Shown one piece after another: positions 17,140-26,048 of a stretch of 64,000 bases of DNA. A model generated the notes under the pieces. The model had not been told where the DNA came from, searched no databases, and was given only the letters and a program-made list of their open reading frames with translations. The DNA lies in assembly GCF_022440845.1 (NCBI RefSeq), contig NZ_JAKNTO010000001.1, forward strand, positions 868,001 through 932,000. Direction: 5' to 3'. Position 1 is the first letter of the stretch. The number at the start of each line of letters is the position of its first letter. A program made the position numbers and the translations under genes. This DNA is from Ruminococcus sp. OA3 (GTDB lineage Bacteria; Bacillota; Clostridia; Lachnospirales; Lachnospiraceae).

Positions 17140-17245
17140 TGCGATTTTGTAACAACGTGAGGATGCGTATGATGTAATTGCAGTTATGGCAAATGCTGCA
17201 GAGCCGAGGAACAGAAAACAGAAGGGGAATAAATTTTTCCGACCA

Positions 17246-17274
17246 TTGACATAGCATAAAATTCATGCTACTAT
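17246..17274 (+). promoter_or_regulatory. Promoter of the tetR gene
   Basis: TTGACA (17246-17251), 17-nt spacer, TACTAT (17269-17274), immediately upstream of a 19-bp palindrome that would overlap the transcription start. The layout indicates autorepression by the TetR product. Confidence 0.75.
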
Positions 17275-17277
17275 TTT

Positions 17278-17296
17278 TACAGACCAACAGTCTGTA
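17278..17296. promoter_or_regulatory. TetR-type operator upstream of tetR
   Basis: TACAGACCAACAGTCTGTA, arms of 7 bp around a 5-nt centre, located just after the -10 box and before GGAGG. Its core ACCAACAGTCTGT matches 10 of 13 positions of the core of the operator before the MFS gene (ACCGACGGTCGGT at 18023-18035), so one regulator may bind both. Confidence 0.65.
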
Positions 17297-17307
17297 TGGA
17301 GGATGGC

Positions 17308-17982
17308 ATGGCAAGAAATAAATACCCTGAGGAGACGGTAAAACGGATTCTGGATACATCCGCAAGGCTGTTTGCAGAGAAGGGTTATGATAAAACCACA
17401 TTACAGGATATTATTAATGTTACAAAATTATCAAAGGGTGCTATTTATCATCACTTTTCATCCAAGGAAGAAATTTTTATAAAGATCTGTACCCGTATTG
17501 GGGATGAAAATAGTGCGATTCTGAGCGAAATCAGAGATGACAGCAGGCTGAATGGCATTGAAAAGCTGAAAAAGATTTTTCGCACGTCACTTCTGCACAC
17601 CAATCAGGAGACGATGCTTTGTATGGTTCCCTATCTGTTGGACAGTCCAAAGTTTTTGGTGATGAATATCCGGGAGATTTACGAAGAGGTTGTACCGTAT
17701 TTTATCCAGCCCATTTTGGAGGAGGGGATTGCGGACGGATCCATTCGTATAGAACATACGAGGGAAGTTGCGGAAGTGTTGATGATGATGGCTGATGTCT
17801 GGCTGCATCCTCTGCTGAAGCCGACAACTCCAAAGGAGATGAGAGCCCGCTGCGAGGTATATAATCAGATGACCAGGGCTTTTATCGGATTTGAACTGCT
17901 TGATGAAGATATGATTACTGCTATGATAACTTACAGTCAGATACTGCAGGACCAGAGAGAGAAAATTAAAAACACAGAGTAA
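17308..17982 (+). CDS. TetR/AcrR-family transcriptional repressor
   Basis: 224 residues from ATG 17308, which has GGAGG at 17298-17302; an upstream in-frame ATG at 17296 would overlap that site. The N-terminal helix-turn-helix is classic TetR: ARLFAEKGYDKTTLQDI and KGAIYHHFSSKEEIF. The C-terminal ligand domain is unassigned. The gene lies between the minus-strand ECF/ABC operon and a plus-strand MFS exporter, and is flanked by two similar palindromes (17278-17296, 18021-18037), so it likely represses itself and the exporter. Control of the ECF operon is less sure because that operator is different. Confidence 0.9.
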   Translation: MARNKYPEETVKRILDTSARLFAEKGYDKTTLQDIINVTKLSKGAIYHHFSSKEEIFIKICTRIGDENSAILSEIRDDSRLNGIEKLKKIFRTSLLHTNQETMLCMVPYLLDSPKFLVMNIREIYEEVVPYFIQPILEEGIADGSIRIEHTREVAEVLMMMADVWLHPLLKPTTPKEMRARCEVYNQMTRAFIGFELLDEDMITAMITYSQILQDQREKIKNTE

Positions 17983-18004
17983 ACTGCCCTGATGTAGGCA
18001 GTTT
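17981..18004 (+). terminator. Weak terminator/attenuator hairpin after tetR
   Basis: AAACTGCC (17981-17988) pairs perfectly with GGCAGTTT (17997-18004) over an 8-nt loop, starting within the tetR stop codon and followed by a short T-rich tail (ACTTTT). Confidence 0.55.
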
Positions 18005-18020
18005 ACTTTTACATAAATAC

Positions 18021-18037
18021 AAACCGACGGTCGGTTT
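18021..18037. promoter_or_regulatory. TetR-type operator upstream of the MFS exporter
   Basis: AAACCGACGGTCGGTTT is a perfect 7-3-7 palindrome ending 20 nt before the MFS start codon and just before AAAGGAGG. It shares its core with the tetR operator at 17278-17296. Confidence 0.7.
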
Positions 18038-18056
18038 AATTAAAAGGAGGAACACT

Positions 18057-19313
18057 ATGAAAACAAATAAACAGACATTGTTCAGAAAGGATTTTACGCT
18101 TGTTGTGATCGGTCAGATCGTCTCCCTTTTTGGCAATGCAATCTTACGCTTTGCGCTTCCGCTGTATCTGCTGAGGGAGACGGGATCTTCATCTCTGTTT
18201 GGCGCGGTGACAGCCTGTTCGTTTATTCCGATGATTCTTTTTTCACTGGTTGGAGGGGTGCTGGCAGACAGGGTAAACAAACGTAATATCATGGTTGGAC
18301 TGGATTTCGGGACCGCGGGACTGATCCTCGTCTTTTATCTGCTTCACGGCTCGGTACCCATTGTGCCGCTGATGATCGTCTGCCTGATGATACTGTATGG
18401 TATTTCGGGGACTTACCAGCCGTCCGTGCAGGCCAGCATTCCCGTCCTCGTGGAACGGGAACAGCTGATGCAGGCTAATGCAGTGATCAACATGGTCAGC
18501 ACGCTGTCCAGTCTGCTTGGACCGGTCATAGGCGGTGTTTTATTCGGAACATGGGGACTGACTCCCATATTGCTGGTCAGCATTGGCTGTTTTATAAGCT
18601 CTGCGGTAATGGAGATTTTTATCCGGATTCCGGTTGAGAGACAGCAGATCAGGGAAGGGATATTTTCGATCATCCGGGGCGATCTGCGGGAAAGCTGGAG
18701 ATTCGTGCATGATGAGAAACCGGTGTTCATACCGGTAGTCGTCATCCTTGCACTGTTTAATATGGTATTGTCTGCGGTGATCATCGTAGGGATTCCCGTG
18801 ATGGTTGTAAATATTCTGGGGATGAGCGACGTCATGCTGGGAATCACGCAGGGCGCTCTTGGGCTGGGAGGACTGGCGGGCGGTTGTCTGACAGGGATAC
18901 TTGGCAGCAGATGGAAACTCGGCAACAGTCACTGGCTTCTTGTGATCTGCTCCGTCGCTGCAGCCTTTATGGGACTTGGCCTGTGTTCATTTGTTCCGCA
19001 GCTCTGGGGTTATATACTGATCAGTGTCATGAGTTTTTTCTCAATGGCAGTGTCTACATTATTCACAATCCAGATGTGTGCTGCCGTGCAGCGCCAGACA
19101 CCTTCCCATCTGCTCGGCAAAATTATGGCTTCCATAATGGCGGTCGTCAACTGTGCATCTCCGCTGGGGCAGGCCGCTTACGGGGTGTTGTTTGAAGCAT
19201 GTAAAAACATACCCCAGGTCGTCATGTTCGGAGCAGCTTTCATAGCAATTCTGCTCTCCCTGTATTCAAAACATGCATTTTTACGGCTGGAACTGGGCGA
19301 GCAGAATCGTTAA
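18057..19313 (+). CDS. MFS_3-type efflux transporter
   Basis: 418 residues with about 12 hydrophobic helices and the MFS motif A-like loop GGVLADRVNKRNIM (about residue 64). The overall pattern (starting with FRKDFTLVVIGQIVSLFGNA and LGPVIGGVLF in the second third) fits the MFS_3 branch that includes the enterobactin exporter EntS and macrolide efflux MefA. ATG follows AAAGGAGG with good spacing. Preceded by a TetR operator. With the ECF/ABC importer-like operon on the other side of tetR it may export the same or a related small molecule; substrate unknown. Confidence 0.85.
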   Translation: MKTNKQTLFRKDFTLVVIGQIVSLFGNAILRFALPLYLLRETGSSSLFGAVTACSFIPMILFSLVGGVLADRVNKRNIMVGLDFGTAGLILVFYLLHGSVPIVPLMIVCLMILYGISGTYQPSVQASIPVLVEREQLMQANAVINMVSTLSSLLGPVIGGVLFGTWGLTPILLVSIGCFISSAVMEIFIRIPVERQQIREGIFSIIRGDLRESWRFVHDEKPVFIPVVVILALFNMVLSAVIIVGIPVMVVNILGMSDVMLGITQGALGLGGLAGGCLTGILGSRWKLGNSHWLLVICSVAAAFMGLGLCSFVPQLWGYILISVMSFFSMAVSTLFTIQMCAAVQRQTPSHLLGKIMASIMAVVNCASPLGQAAYGVLFEACKNIPQVVMFGAAFIAILLSLYSKHAFLRLELGEQNR

Positions 19314-21922
19314 TGCTTTTTGGAAAAATGCCTGTCCAGGGCAGCAAACTGACGCCCGGCACTTGTTCTTAATAAGTCCAGGTTCTTTAAACAACTCCCT
19401 TCATTTTGTTTTACCTTATCCCAGGTGATCAGTTCGGAAGCCCGGATGTCACCACAGGCACCATTGAATCCGGCATCTTCCAGCATGTGAACCGTCTTCT
19501 GGGAATAGACGATCGGATAGACGGTTTTCTGCATTAAAAACCCAAGGACATTGGCGTGGAATCGGGTGCCGATCAGATATTTAACACTGCCCAGGATGTG
19601 CAGGAACTCATTCAGGTTCCCATGGTAAAAGACCTTTTCAGTCATTGCCTTTTCTGATTCATCCAGGTTCTCCCAGATGGCTTCTGCGGCGACATTGTCC
19701 TTCTCATTTACGCAGAAGCACAGGAGCCGGACGGTCAGGCCTTCCCGGATGATGTCCCGGCACATCATAGTCATGCTTCTGATATACGTATCCTGGTATT
19801 GCTCCAGCTCTTTCCTGTGGGAGAGGGAGATCAAAGAGATTGCAGCACCGGTGTTTCCACAGGCCCTGTAGCGCTGGGAAAATACAATGTCGGCTTCACA
19901 GCGCACATTTTTTAAATCCCTGAACAGGTGGAAAGAGTACTGTTCTCTGAAGCATACGTCGCTGCAGAGTCTGAAAATTTTACGATATTCCTGCAGATAG
20001 TTTTCGTCGGTGTAAGGTCCGAAATTGATGCCAAGCATAAATTTCTTTCGGGAAACTTTTAAAAAATCTCTCGTTTCGGCAATTTTACGGTACCAGTTCA
20101 AAGGCTGCGTGAACATGGAGCCGCCGATCAAAATAAATGTGTTGCAGGATTTGACCCTCAGAATGCTGTCCTGGCTGTAAATTTTCACATTTTTATACTG
20201 GCTGCAAAAGCTTTTCGCGGAGGCGGACTGTAAAAGTACGGTAAATTCTTTATCTTTATATCTGTTTACAAGGATATCGAAAAAAAGATCGTCACCTACG
20301 TTACCATTGCCGTAGAAATAGACCAGCACGTCCGCATAGATCATCTGATCGCGTTTGATGATCTGTGAAAGCTGGCTGTTTTCTACTTTCTTTCCGGGGA
20401 TAAATTCATCCAGAGAGGAGTGGACTGTGAGTAAATGATACGTTTTGATCAGATGATCCTGGAATGCCATGGCATCACTTCCGGCTACTGTTATCCGGTT
20501 AAATATAATGTGTTCCCCGTAAAAAGAACGAAGTATCTGGAAAAATGATACAGCCAGTTGCTTTATATTATGCAGGGCCTTTGAAGTTAAAATATCAACA
20601 TTTTCGCCGAAGGCGAACATATCCACGATGATCCAGCCCATATGGCGTCTGAGGAGCCTGTCGGTGCGGTCCGGGTCCGTGTGTAAAGCACTGGAGTATT
20701 TGATTTTGACATGTGTTTGTACACGGTAAGCATCCGGGTTGGCAAATGCCAGATTTCTGGACAGATAGCTCCCCCATACATCCACAGGGGCAATGGAATG
20801 ATAAAAGCTGTATTTCCCCAATGTTTTTTTCAGTGAAAATTCAGAATTACACCTTGCAATACGATAAAACTGACGGGGCGGGAGCAGACATTTCGCGGCG
20901 CCTCGGTAGTTTTCCTTCTGATACAGCACCCATGCATTCCAGAAATTCTCAAGATTCTGCAGGTTGATGTATTCCGGTGTGATAAGGCCTTCCTCGCGAT
21001 AAAGCTTTTTCAATTTCATCAGCAGTACAGTTCGGATACCGAGATTCTCCCGGAAAATCAATGACAGATCATTCAATTCCCGCGCGAATCCATCAGAGTG
21101 AATAAGTTCTGTCAATGAGAGCAGCGTTTTTAATCCCCGGCACTTTGAAAAATCAAAAGTTTCCAGCAGGTCATGCAGGGATTCTGCATTATGAGCGGCC
21201 ATTTTTAATATTTCATGCTGATATCTTCTGACAACATCTTTACTTAAAGAAGGGACGATCTGGTCAATGACAGTGTTTGTATACAGGGAATCATGATAGT
21301 CGAAGCTGTGATAGGTATAGTATGAAAGCCATCGATCAAGCATCAGCCCGCAGTCATGTGCATTCCATACGGGCTGATGAACATTATGCAGTATGATTTT
21401 TCGAAGGATTGCCTCCAGATGAACGAAAAAAGATGGCTCGTAGGAAATGATCGGACCGTAATCTTTGTTCTGGAGATCCAGATAATAGAACCGGGCAATA
21501 TCAATGACGACTGGTTTGAGCTGTTGTATTATCCACTCTTCAGTTTCTGTAAGGGTACGGTTAATGAGTTCCCTGTTTTTGCGGTACAGCGTACTGACGC
21601 GGTTCCGGTCGACAGCCTTCTGCGGATAAAAAGTCCTGACGAGAATGACTCTTGACGGATCAAGGGTATTTTTCATAAACTGAACGTATTCAGACAGGCG
21701 GTCACGGACATCTGACACAGTTTCTGTCAGAACAGCGTCATGAATAAAATCTGCCAGCTCCAGGATGAGCCACGTTTTTTTATCAGGGCATACATTTGAC
21801 AGGTTTTCTGAGGAGTAACGATCGGTAAGGGGTATTCTGTCAAGAGAGATATCGGGTGCAAAGCCATCCCCGTTACAGATGACATGCTGTAGCATATCAG
21901 AGCCTGATACTATAATTTTCAA
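19310..21922 (-). CDS. Large protein with N-terminal DUF6270-like part and C-terminal polysaccharide pyruvyl transferase-like domain
   Basis: 870 residues if it starts at the TTG at 21922 (MKIIVSGSD), which has GGGGAGG 11 nt upstream; ATGs at 21961 and 21949 lie before that site. The first about 300 residues (WLILELADFIHDAV, RVILVRTFYP) resemble the DUF6270 proteins found with cell-surface glycan loci; this assignment is tentative. The last about 330 residues look like a pyruvyl transferase: GNGNVGDDLFFD (nucleotide-sugar-type loop), TFILIGGSMFTQP, FMLGINFGPY, and RFHANVLGFLMQKTVYPI near the end. It may add pyruvyl groups to a surface polymer. It overlaps the convergent MFS gene by 4 nt and stands alone, not in a glycan cluster. 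Confidence 0.6.
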   Translation of the reverse strand: MKIIVSGSDMLQHVICNGDGFAPDISLDRIPLTDRYSSENLSNVCPDKKTWLILELADFIHDAVLTETVSDVRDRLSEYVQFMKNTLDPSRVILVRTFYPQKAVDRNRVSTLYRKNRELINRTLTETEEWIIQQLKPVVIDIARFYYLDLQNKDYGPIISYEPSFFVHLEAILRKIILHNVHQPVWNAHDCGLMLDRWLSYYTYHSFDYHDSLYTNTVIDQIVPSLSKDVVRRYQHEILKMAAHNAESLHDLLETFDFSKCRGLKTLLSLTELIHSDGFARELNDLSLIFRENLGIRTVLLMKLKKLYREEGLITPEYINLQNLENFWNAWVLYQKENYRGAAKCLLPPRQFYRIARCNSEFSLKKTLGKYSFYHSIAPVDVWGSYLSRNLAFANPDAYRVQTHVKIKYSSALHTDPDRTDRLLRRHMGWIIVDMFAFGENVDILTSKALHNIKQLAVSFFQILRSFYGEHIIFNRITVAGSDAMAFQDHLIKTYHLLTVHSSLDEFIPGKKVENSQLSQIIKRDQMIYADVLVYFYGNGNVGDDLFFDILVNRYKDKEFTVLLQSASAKSFCSQYKNVKIYSQDSILRVKSCNTFILIGGSMFTQPLNWYRKIAETRDFLKVSRKKFMLGINFGPYTDENYLQEYRKIFRLCSDVCFREQYSFHLFRDLKNVRCEADIVFSQRYRACGNTGAAISLISLSHRKELEQYQDTYIRSMTMMCRDIIREGLTVRLLCFCVNEKDNVAAEAIWENLDESEKAMTEKVFYHGNLNEFLHILGSVKYLIGTRFHANVLGFLMQKTVYPIVYSQKTVHMLEDAGFNGACGDIRASELITWDKVKQNEGSCLKNLDLLRTSAGRQFAALDRHFSKKH

Positions 21923-21989
21923 TATATTTTCCACCTCCCCACACTCCATTAAGTATAGCATTTGATTTTCGGGAAAGTCAATCTTGCTG

Positions 21990-23120
21990 TTATTTTCTGG
22001 ACTTCAGATACCGGCACAGATAATCTGTAAAAGCACGGTCTTCTCCGTCCTGCAGGGGATTGATGTTGTACAGTTCCTTGATCTTATTGAGATGGAAAAT
22101 CAGGGTGTTTTTATGGATATGCAGAGATCTGCTGCTTTCCACCAGGTTATAGTTGCAGCAGTTCAGTGCAGTTATGATCTCAACAAAATCCTGCCGCAGC
22201 GAGTCAGACATAAGATCACCCAGCGAATTAAAGACTCCATACATCTCAAGAGCGGGGATCTGGGACTGTATGTATTCGTTCATATAATCATAAAAATAAC
22301 ATCGTGGATTTTCATAGTCCCGAAGCCAGGTGCAGTGCCGGTAGGAAAACTTATAATTCTCCAGTTTGTTCTGCATGCTGCCAATGTAATACTGACACGG
22401 AATCTGTTTTTTCAGGAGTTTTTCGTATACCGGGATCAGAAAATCCCGGATATGATTTTTATACTCAGTGAAGATCTGATTCAGTGGCCGGTCCATGCTT
22501 TTAAAGAGTACAATCTCCTGTCTCTTGCTGATAAAGGCAATATCCTGCTGGGTAAATCCCGGGCTGCTGTAAAGAATATCCAGGACATTCTGGCGGCTGC
22601 AGTCCTCGTCGATCACCTCAAAAATGACAGCAAAACGTGGAATGCCGGGATCGATCATCTGATGACGTGCCATCAGGTGGATTTTATCCGTATCCTTGGA
22701 ATCAGACTTTAAAAGCAGGCTGCAGAATTCGTCTCTTTCATTATTTTTCTGATCCATTTCTTCTTTATATACCTCGTGCTCCAGCATGGCTTCTATGGTA
22801 ATCTTTGCCATAGTGATAATATCCATTACTTCTTCAGGAATCCCGGTGATACCGATCCCTCCTACGATTCTGTTATTGTTCATGATGGTCATATCAACCC
22901 CGTTTTTGACGCCGAGATATTTTTTGACATCCTGAGGATGTACCACGATATAGGGAAGTCCCTGTGTGATCATATTATAGGACGCCTCGTGGAAGACGCC
23001 AACCCGTTCTTTCTCTGTTGCGGCAATGATAATACCCTCGGTGTTAAAAACCATAAATTTTAAATCCGTGTACTCGCTGATCTTTTCAATAAAGCGCTGC
23101 GCAAATTCCTTTTCCAGCAT
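21990..23120 (-). CDS. CdaR/PucR-family transcriptional regulator
   Basis: 376 residues. N-terminal sugar-diacid-recognition (CdaR) type domain to about 130 (FAQRFIEKISEYTDLKFMVF, NRIVGGIGITGIPEEV) and C-terminal PucR helix-turn-helix: ALNCCNYNLVESSRSLHIHK followed by NTLIFHLNKIKEL. Members sense small organic acids and activate nearby catabolic genes. It is divergent from the UroD-like/MFS/BenE/kinase-like operon, separated by 365 nt that contain inverted repeats, so it is the obvious regulator of that operon. Effector unknown; with a BenE-type transporter next door an aromatic or other carboxylic acid is plausible. Confidence 0.85.
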   Translation of the reverse strand: MLEKEFAQRFIEKISEYTDLKFMVFNTEGIIIAATEKERVGVFHEASYNMITQGLPYIVVHPQDVKKYLGVKNGVDMTIMNNNRIVGGIGITGIPEEVMDIITMAKITIEAMLEHEVYKEEMDQKNNERDEFCSLLLKSDSKDTDKIHLMARHQMIDPGIPRFAVIFEVIDEDCSRQNVLDILYSSPGFTQQDIAFISKRQEIVLFKSMDRPLNQIFTEYKNHIRDFLIPVYEKLLKKQIPCQYYIGSMQNKLENYKFSYRHCTWLRDYENPRCYFYDYMNEYIQSQIPALEMYGVFNSLGDLMSDSLRQDFVEIITALNCCNYNLVESSRSLHIHKNTLIFHLNKIKELYNINPLQDGEDRAFTDYLCRYLKSRK

Positions 23121-23485
23121 GATGTAAATTCTCCGTTAATATATGAAGGTTGTCCTGTATGACTTACATTTTAGTCTATTGAAACAAGGAATGCAATCAA
23201 ATCCCCCACATTGTTACAAGAATACAAAAAAATCTACAAAAAAATAGAATATCGTCCTAAATAACAATGTATCAATGATACAATCTTTCTTGTGAAATTT
23301 TGAAACATAATAATATATACAAAAACATAAAAGTAAGATATTATAGGTATGTAGATTAAAAATTCTAAAATCTTGCAAAATATACATCTTTATTTTTGAG
23401 TTGTTTGTTGTATTGAACAGAGGAACAATACAAGATGCAGGTTTTAGTTGTATCGGGAATACATTACAGACGGGAGGATACGTAT
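23121..23485. promoter_or_regulatory. Divergent control region between cdaR-like gene and UroD-like operon
   Basis: A 365-nt AT-rich region. Two inverted repeats stand out: GTATC-AAT-GATAC at 23269-23281, and TTGTATTG at 23408-23415 with CAATACAA at 23426-23433 (8-10-8). Either could bind the divergent CdaR-type regulator; the second could also form an RNA hairpin about 50 nt before the operon's start codon. No consensus promoter could be assigned with confidence. Confidence 0.45.
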
Positions 23486-24640
23486 ATGAATTCACGCGAA
23501 AGATTAAAAATGGCACTGGACCACAAAGAACCTGACCGCATTCCGCTTGACCTGGGATCAGGGCATGCCTGCAAATTCACCAAATATTTTTATGTGAAGC
23601 TGCTTGACTATTTTGGATTAAAAGAGGAGCAGCTCGAAATCTGCCAGACACCCTACCAGTTAGTATACGCATCCGATAAAGTTATGGATCTTTTGAAGTG
23701 TGATGTCAGGAATGCGCGGATCAGATATCAGAAAGATTACGTGAGTCCTTATGTGAAAAACTGGGAAGATGATAAGTATACCTATTTTACTAATGACTTC
23801 GGCACCACGTACAGGATGCCGAAAAAGAATGGCCTGTACTATGACCTGTATGACTGTGCACTGAGAGGGTCAGAGAGTGCGGAGGAAGACGCCAGGTATA
23901 TATTCCCAAAACCAAATCGACTGGTGCCGGGTATCAGAAAGGAAATGGAGGATTACCGTGCTGCGGGATATGCGACCACAACGTGTCAGGTATTTGGAAA
24001 CGGATTTATGCAGACGGGACCCCTGGTATGGGGATATGAAGACTGGCTGGCAATGATGCTGGCAGAGCCGGAGAGATGCGAACCGTTTATTCAGGAACTG
24101 TATGACAAAAAGGTTGAGTGGTACGGATATCTGTTTGATGAGTATGACGGGCTGCTGGATGTCACAGCGGAGGCGGATGATTTCGGCACACAGAGGGGAA
24201 CCTTCTGTTCACCGGAGATTCTGCGTGAGCTGGTATTCCCCTTCCATAAGAAACTCAATGAATTTATTAAGAAACGCCAGCCTGGAATCAAGACGACACT
24301 GCATACATGCGGTTCTGTGACGGCTGTCATACCGGATATTATAGAGGCAGGCTATGACTGTCTGAACCCTGTTCAGATCGCAGCGGCCAATATGGAGCCG
24401 GAACGCCTGAAGAGAGAGTTCGGCAATGATATCGTATTCTGGGGCGGCGGCATCAATACGCAGGCGACGCTTCCAAACGGAACTCCTGAGGAAGTGCGCG
24501 AGGAGACCAAGAGAAATATAGAACTCTTTGCACCTGGGGGCGGTTTTGTATTCTCACCGGTACATAATATTCAGGATGACGTACCTGTTGAAAACTTCAT
24601 GGCAATGTGGGAGACATTCCAGGATAACTGCAAATATTAA
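23486..24640 (+). CDS. UroD-family protein, probable cobamide-linked methyltransferase
   Basis: 384 residues from ATG 23486 with GGGAGG 9 nt upstream. The fold family is uroporphyrinogen decarboxylase (MNSRERLKMALDHKEPDRIP start, GGGIN near the end), but the N-terminal arginine-rich active-site segment of true HemE is absent. Instead it has HTCGSV (about residue 271-276) and a later GYDCLNPVQ, resembling the His-x-Cys...Cys zinc site of MtaA/MtbA-type methyltransferases. It may move a methyl group from a substrate to a corrinoid. No corrinoid protein is encoded nearby, so the partner would be elsewhere. First gene of a four-gene operon with two transporters. Confidence 0.75.
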   Translation: MNSRERLKMALDHKEPDRIPLDLGSGHACKFTKYFYVKLLDYFGLKEEQLEICQTPYQLVYASDKVMDLLKCDVRNARIRYQKDYVSPYVKNWEDDKYTYFTNDFGTTYRMPKKNGLYYDLYDCALRGSESAEEDARYIFPKPNRLVPGIRKEMEDYRAAGYATTTCQVFGNGFMQTGPLVWGYEDWLAMMLAEPERCEPFIQELYDKKVEWYGYLFDEYDGLLDVTAEADDFGTQRGTFCSPEILRELVFPFHKKLNEFIKKRQPGIKTTLHTCGSVTAVIPDIIEAGYDCLNPVQIAAANMEPERLKREFGNDIVFWGGGINTQATLPNGTPEEVREETKRNIELFAPGGGFVFSPVHNIQDDVPVENFMAMWETFQDNCKY

Positions 24641-24664
24641 CGGGGCTTAAACAAGGGGGACAAC

Positions 24665-26020
24665 ATGGAAAAAAATATGAATAATATCTCCGGGCGGCTT
24701 GAGAGGCTTCCTACGTGCTCGGTGCAGTGGAAACAGTGGTTATGCCATGAAATCTGCTGGATCCTGGGTTCCGTTGGCCTGGGTACTACAACTTTCTGTA
24801 TGACAAACATAGCAGCAGAATATGGTTTTGACTCGACGACAAAAGGTCTGGTTGCAACGATCGTTTATATCGGTATGTTTTTAGGCGCAACGATCTCCGG
24901 TTTACTGGCAGACAAAATCGGCCGTAAAAAAATGCTGATCACGGCAATCTGCCTGTGGTCCATCTCCAGTCTGCTTATAGCGATAACGAGCAGTGTAACT
25001 TTGTTCTGGCCGCTGCGCCTGATTCTTGGCTTCGGCATGGGTGCTCATTTTCCGTGCACGCAGTCCATGCTGGCAGAGCTGTTTCCGGCAAAAAGCCGCG
25101 GTCGCTGCATCTGTCTGCTGGAAGGCGGTTATCCGCTTGCGTGTATCGTTGCCGGCCTGTATGGATGGATACTTCAGATGTTCTTCCCGTGGCGCGCCGT
25201 ATTTCTGGCGCAGGGGCTCGGCGGCCTGTGCATTTTCATCGTCATCTTCCTGATCCCTGAATCGGCCAGATGGCATGAGATGAAAGGAAACATAGAGGAA
25301 GCAAAGCGTATCGTAACCAATTATGAGGATCGGGTAAAGGCATGTACAGGAAAAGCGTTGGCTCCGATTCCGGATCCGGTTGCAGAGGTTGTTGATAATT
25401 CAGGAAAATCAAAATTTGCCCAGCTGTTTGAATCCAAAGATCAGACCAGGAAAACGCTGACCATGTGGATCTTGTGGTTCTGTGTATTGTTCGGCCACTA
25501 TGGTCTCAATACATGGATCTCTGATCTGCTGGTTGGAAAAGGCTTTGATGTGGTGAAGTCCAACGGTTTTGTAATATTGATGTATCTGCCGGCAATTCCC
25601 GGTTACCTGATTGCTACTTATCTGGTGGAAATTGTCGGGCGTAAAAAGATGATCTTTTCGTATTTAATTTTGGCTGCCGTCTTTTCCTATATGTATGGCG
25701 GAGCCACAAGCATGACGCAGATCATTATCTTCGGCGGGCTGCTGCAGATGTTCAGCTTCGGTATCTGGTCGCTGATCTACACCTACGCTTCGGAAGTGTT
25801 CCCGACACGTATCCGTGGTATCGGTACGGGCACAACCTCTTCTGCCGGACGAATGGCGTCGCTGATTGCGCCGACACTGTTCGGGGCTATGATGCAGGCG
25901 AATATGCCGCAGATCTATATTTTCATTCTGGCATCTGTTGTCTTTGTAATTGGTGCGGTTTCTACTCTGATATTCGGTACAGAGACCAAGGGACGCAGTG
26001 TTGAAGAGATCAACAGCTAA
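24665..26020 (+). CDS. MFS transporter (sugar/aromatic acid porter type)
   Basis: 451 residues, 12 predicted membrane helices. Motif A GLLADKIGRKKMLI after helix 2 and its second-half copy VEIVGRKKMIFS, plus PESARWHEMKG after helix 6, are the hallmarks of the SP/aromatic acid:H+ symporter branch. ATG follows AAGGGGGAC. Placed between the UroD-like gene and a BenE-type transporter; the operon thus encodes two unrelated permeases, perhaps for a substrate and its demethylated product. Substrate not deducible. Confidence 0.85.
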   Translation: MEKNMNNISGRLERLPTCSVQWKQWLCHEICWILGSVGLGTTTFCMTNIAAEYGFDSTTKGLVATIVYIGMFLGATISGLLADKIGRKKMLITAICLWSISSLLIAITSSVTLFWPLRLILGFGMGAHFPCTQSMLAELFPAKSRGRCICLLEGGYPLACIVAGLYGWILQMFFPWRAVFLAQGLGGLCIFIVIFLIPESARWHEMKGNIEEAKRIVTNYEDRVKACTGKALAPIPDPVAEVVDNSGKSKFAQLFESKDQTRKTLTMWILWFCVLFGHYGLNTWISDLLVGKGFDVVKSNGFVILMYLPAIPGYLIATYLVEIVGRKKMIFSYLILAAVFSYMYGGATSMTQIIIFGGLLQMFSFGIWSLIYTYASEVFPTRIRGIGTGTTSSAGRMASLIAPTLFGAMMQANMPQIYIFILASVVFVIGAVSTLIFGTETKGRSVEEINS

Positions 26021-26048
26021 AAGGGGTTTGTTAAAGGGGGCGTAAGTT

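Noticed and set aside
23486-24640. hemE (uroporphyrinogen decarboxylase)
   Set aside because: The N-terminal active-site segment of HemE is absent and no haem genes are near; the HxC pattern favours a methyltransferase.
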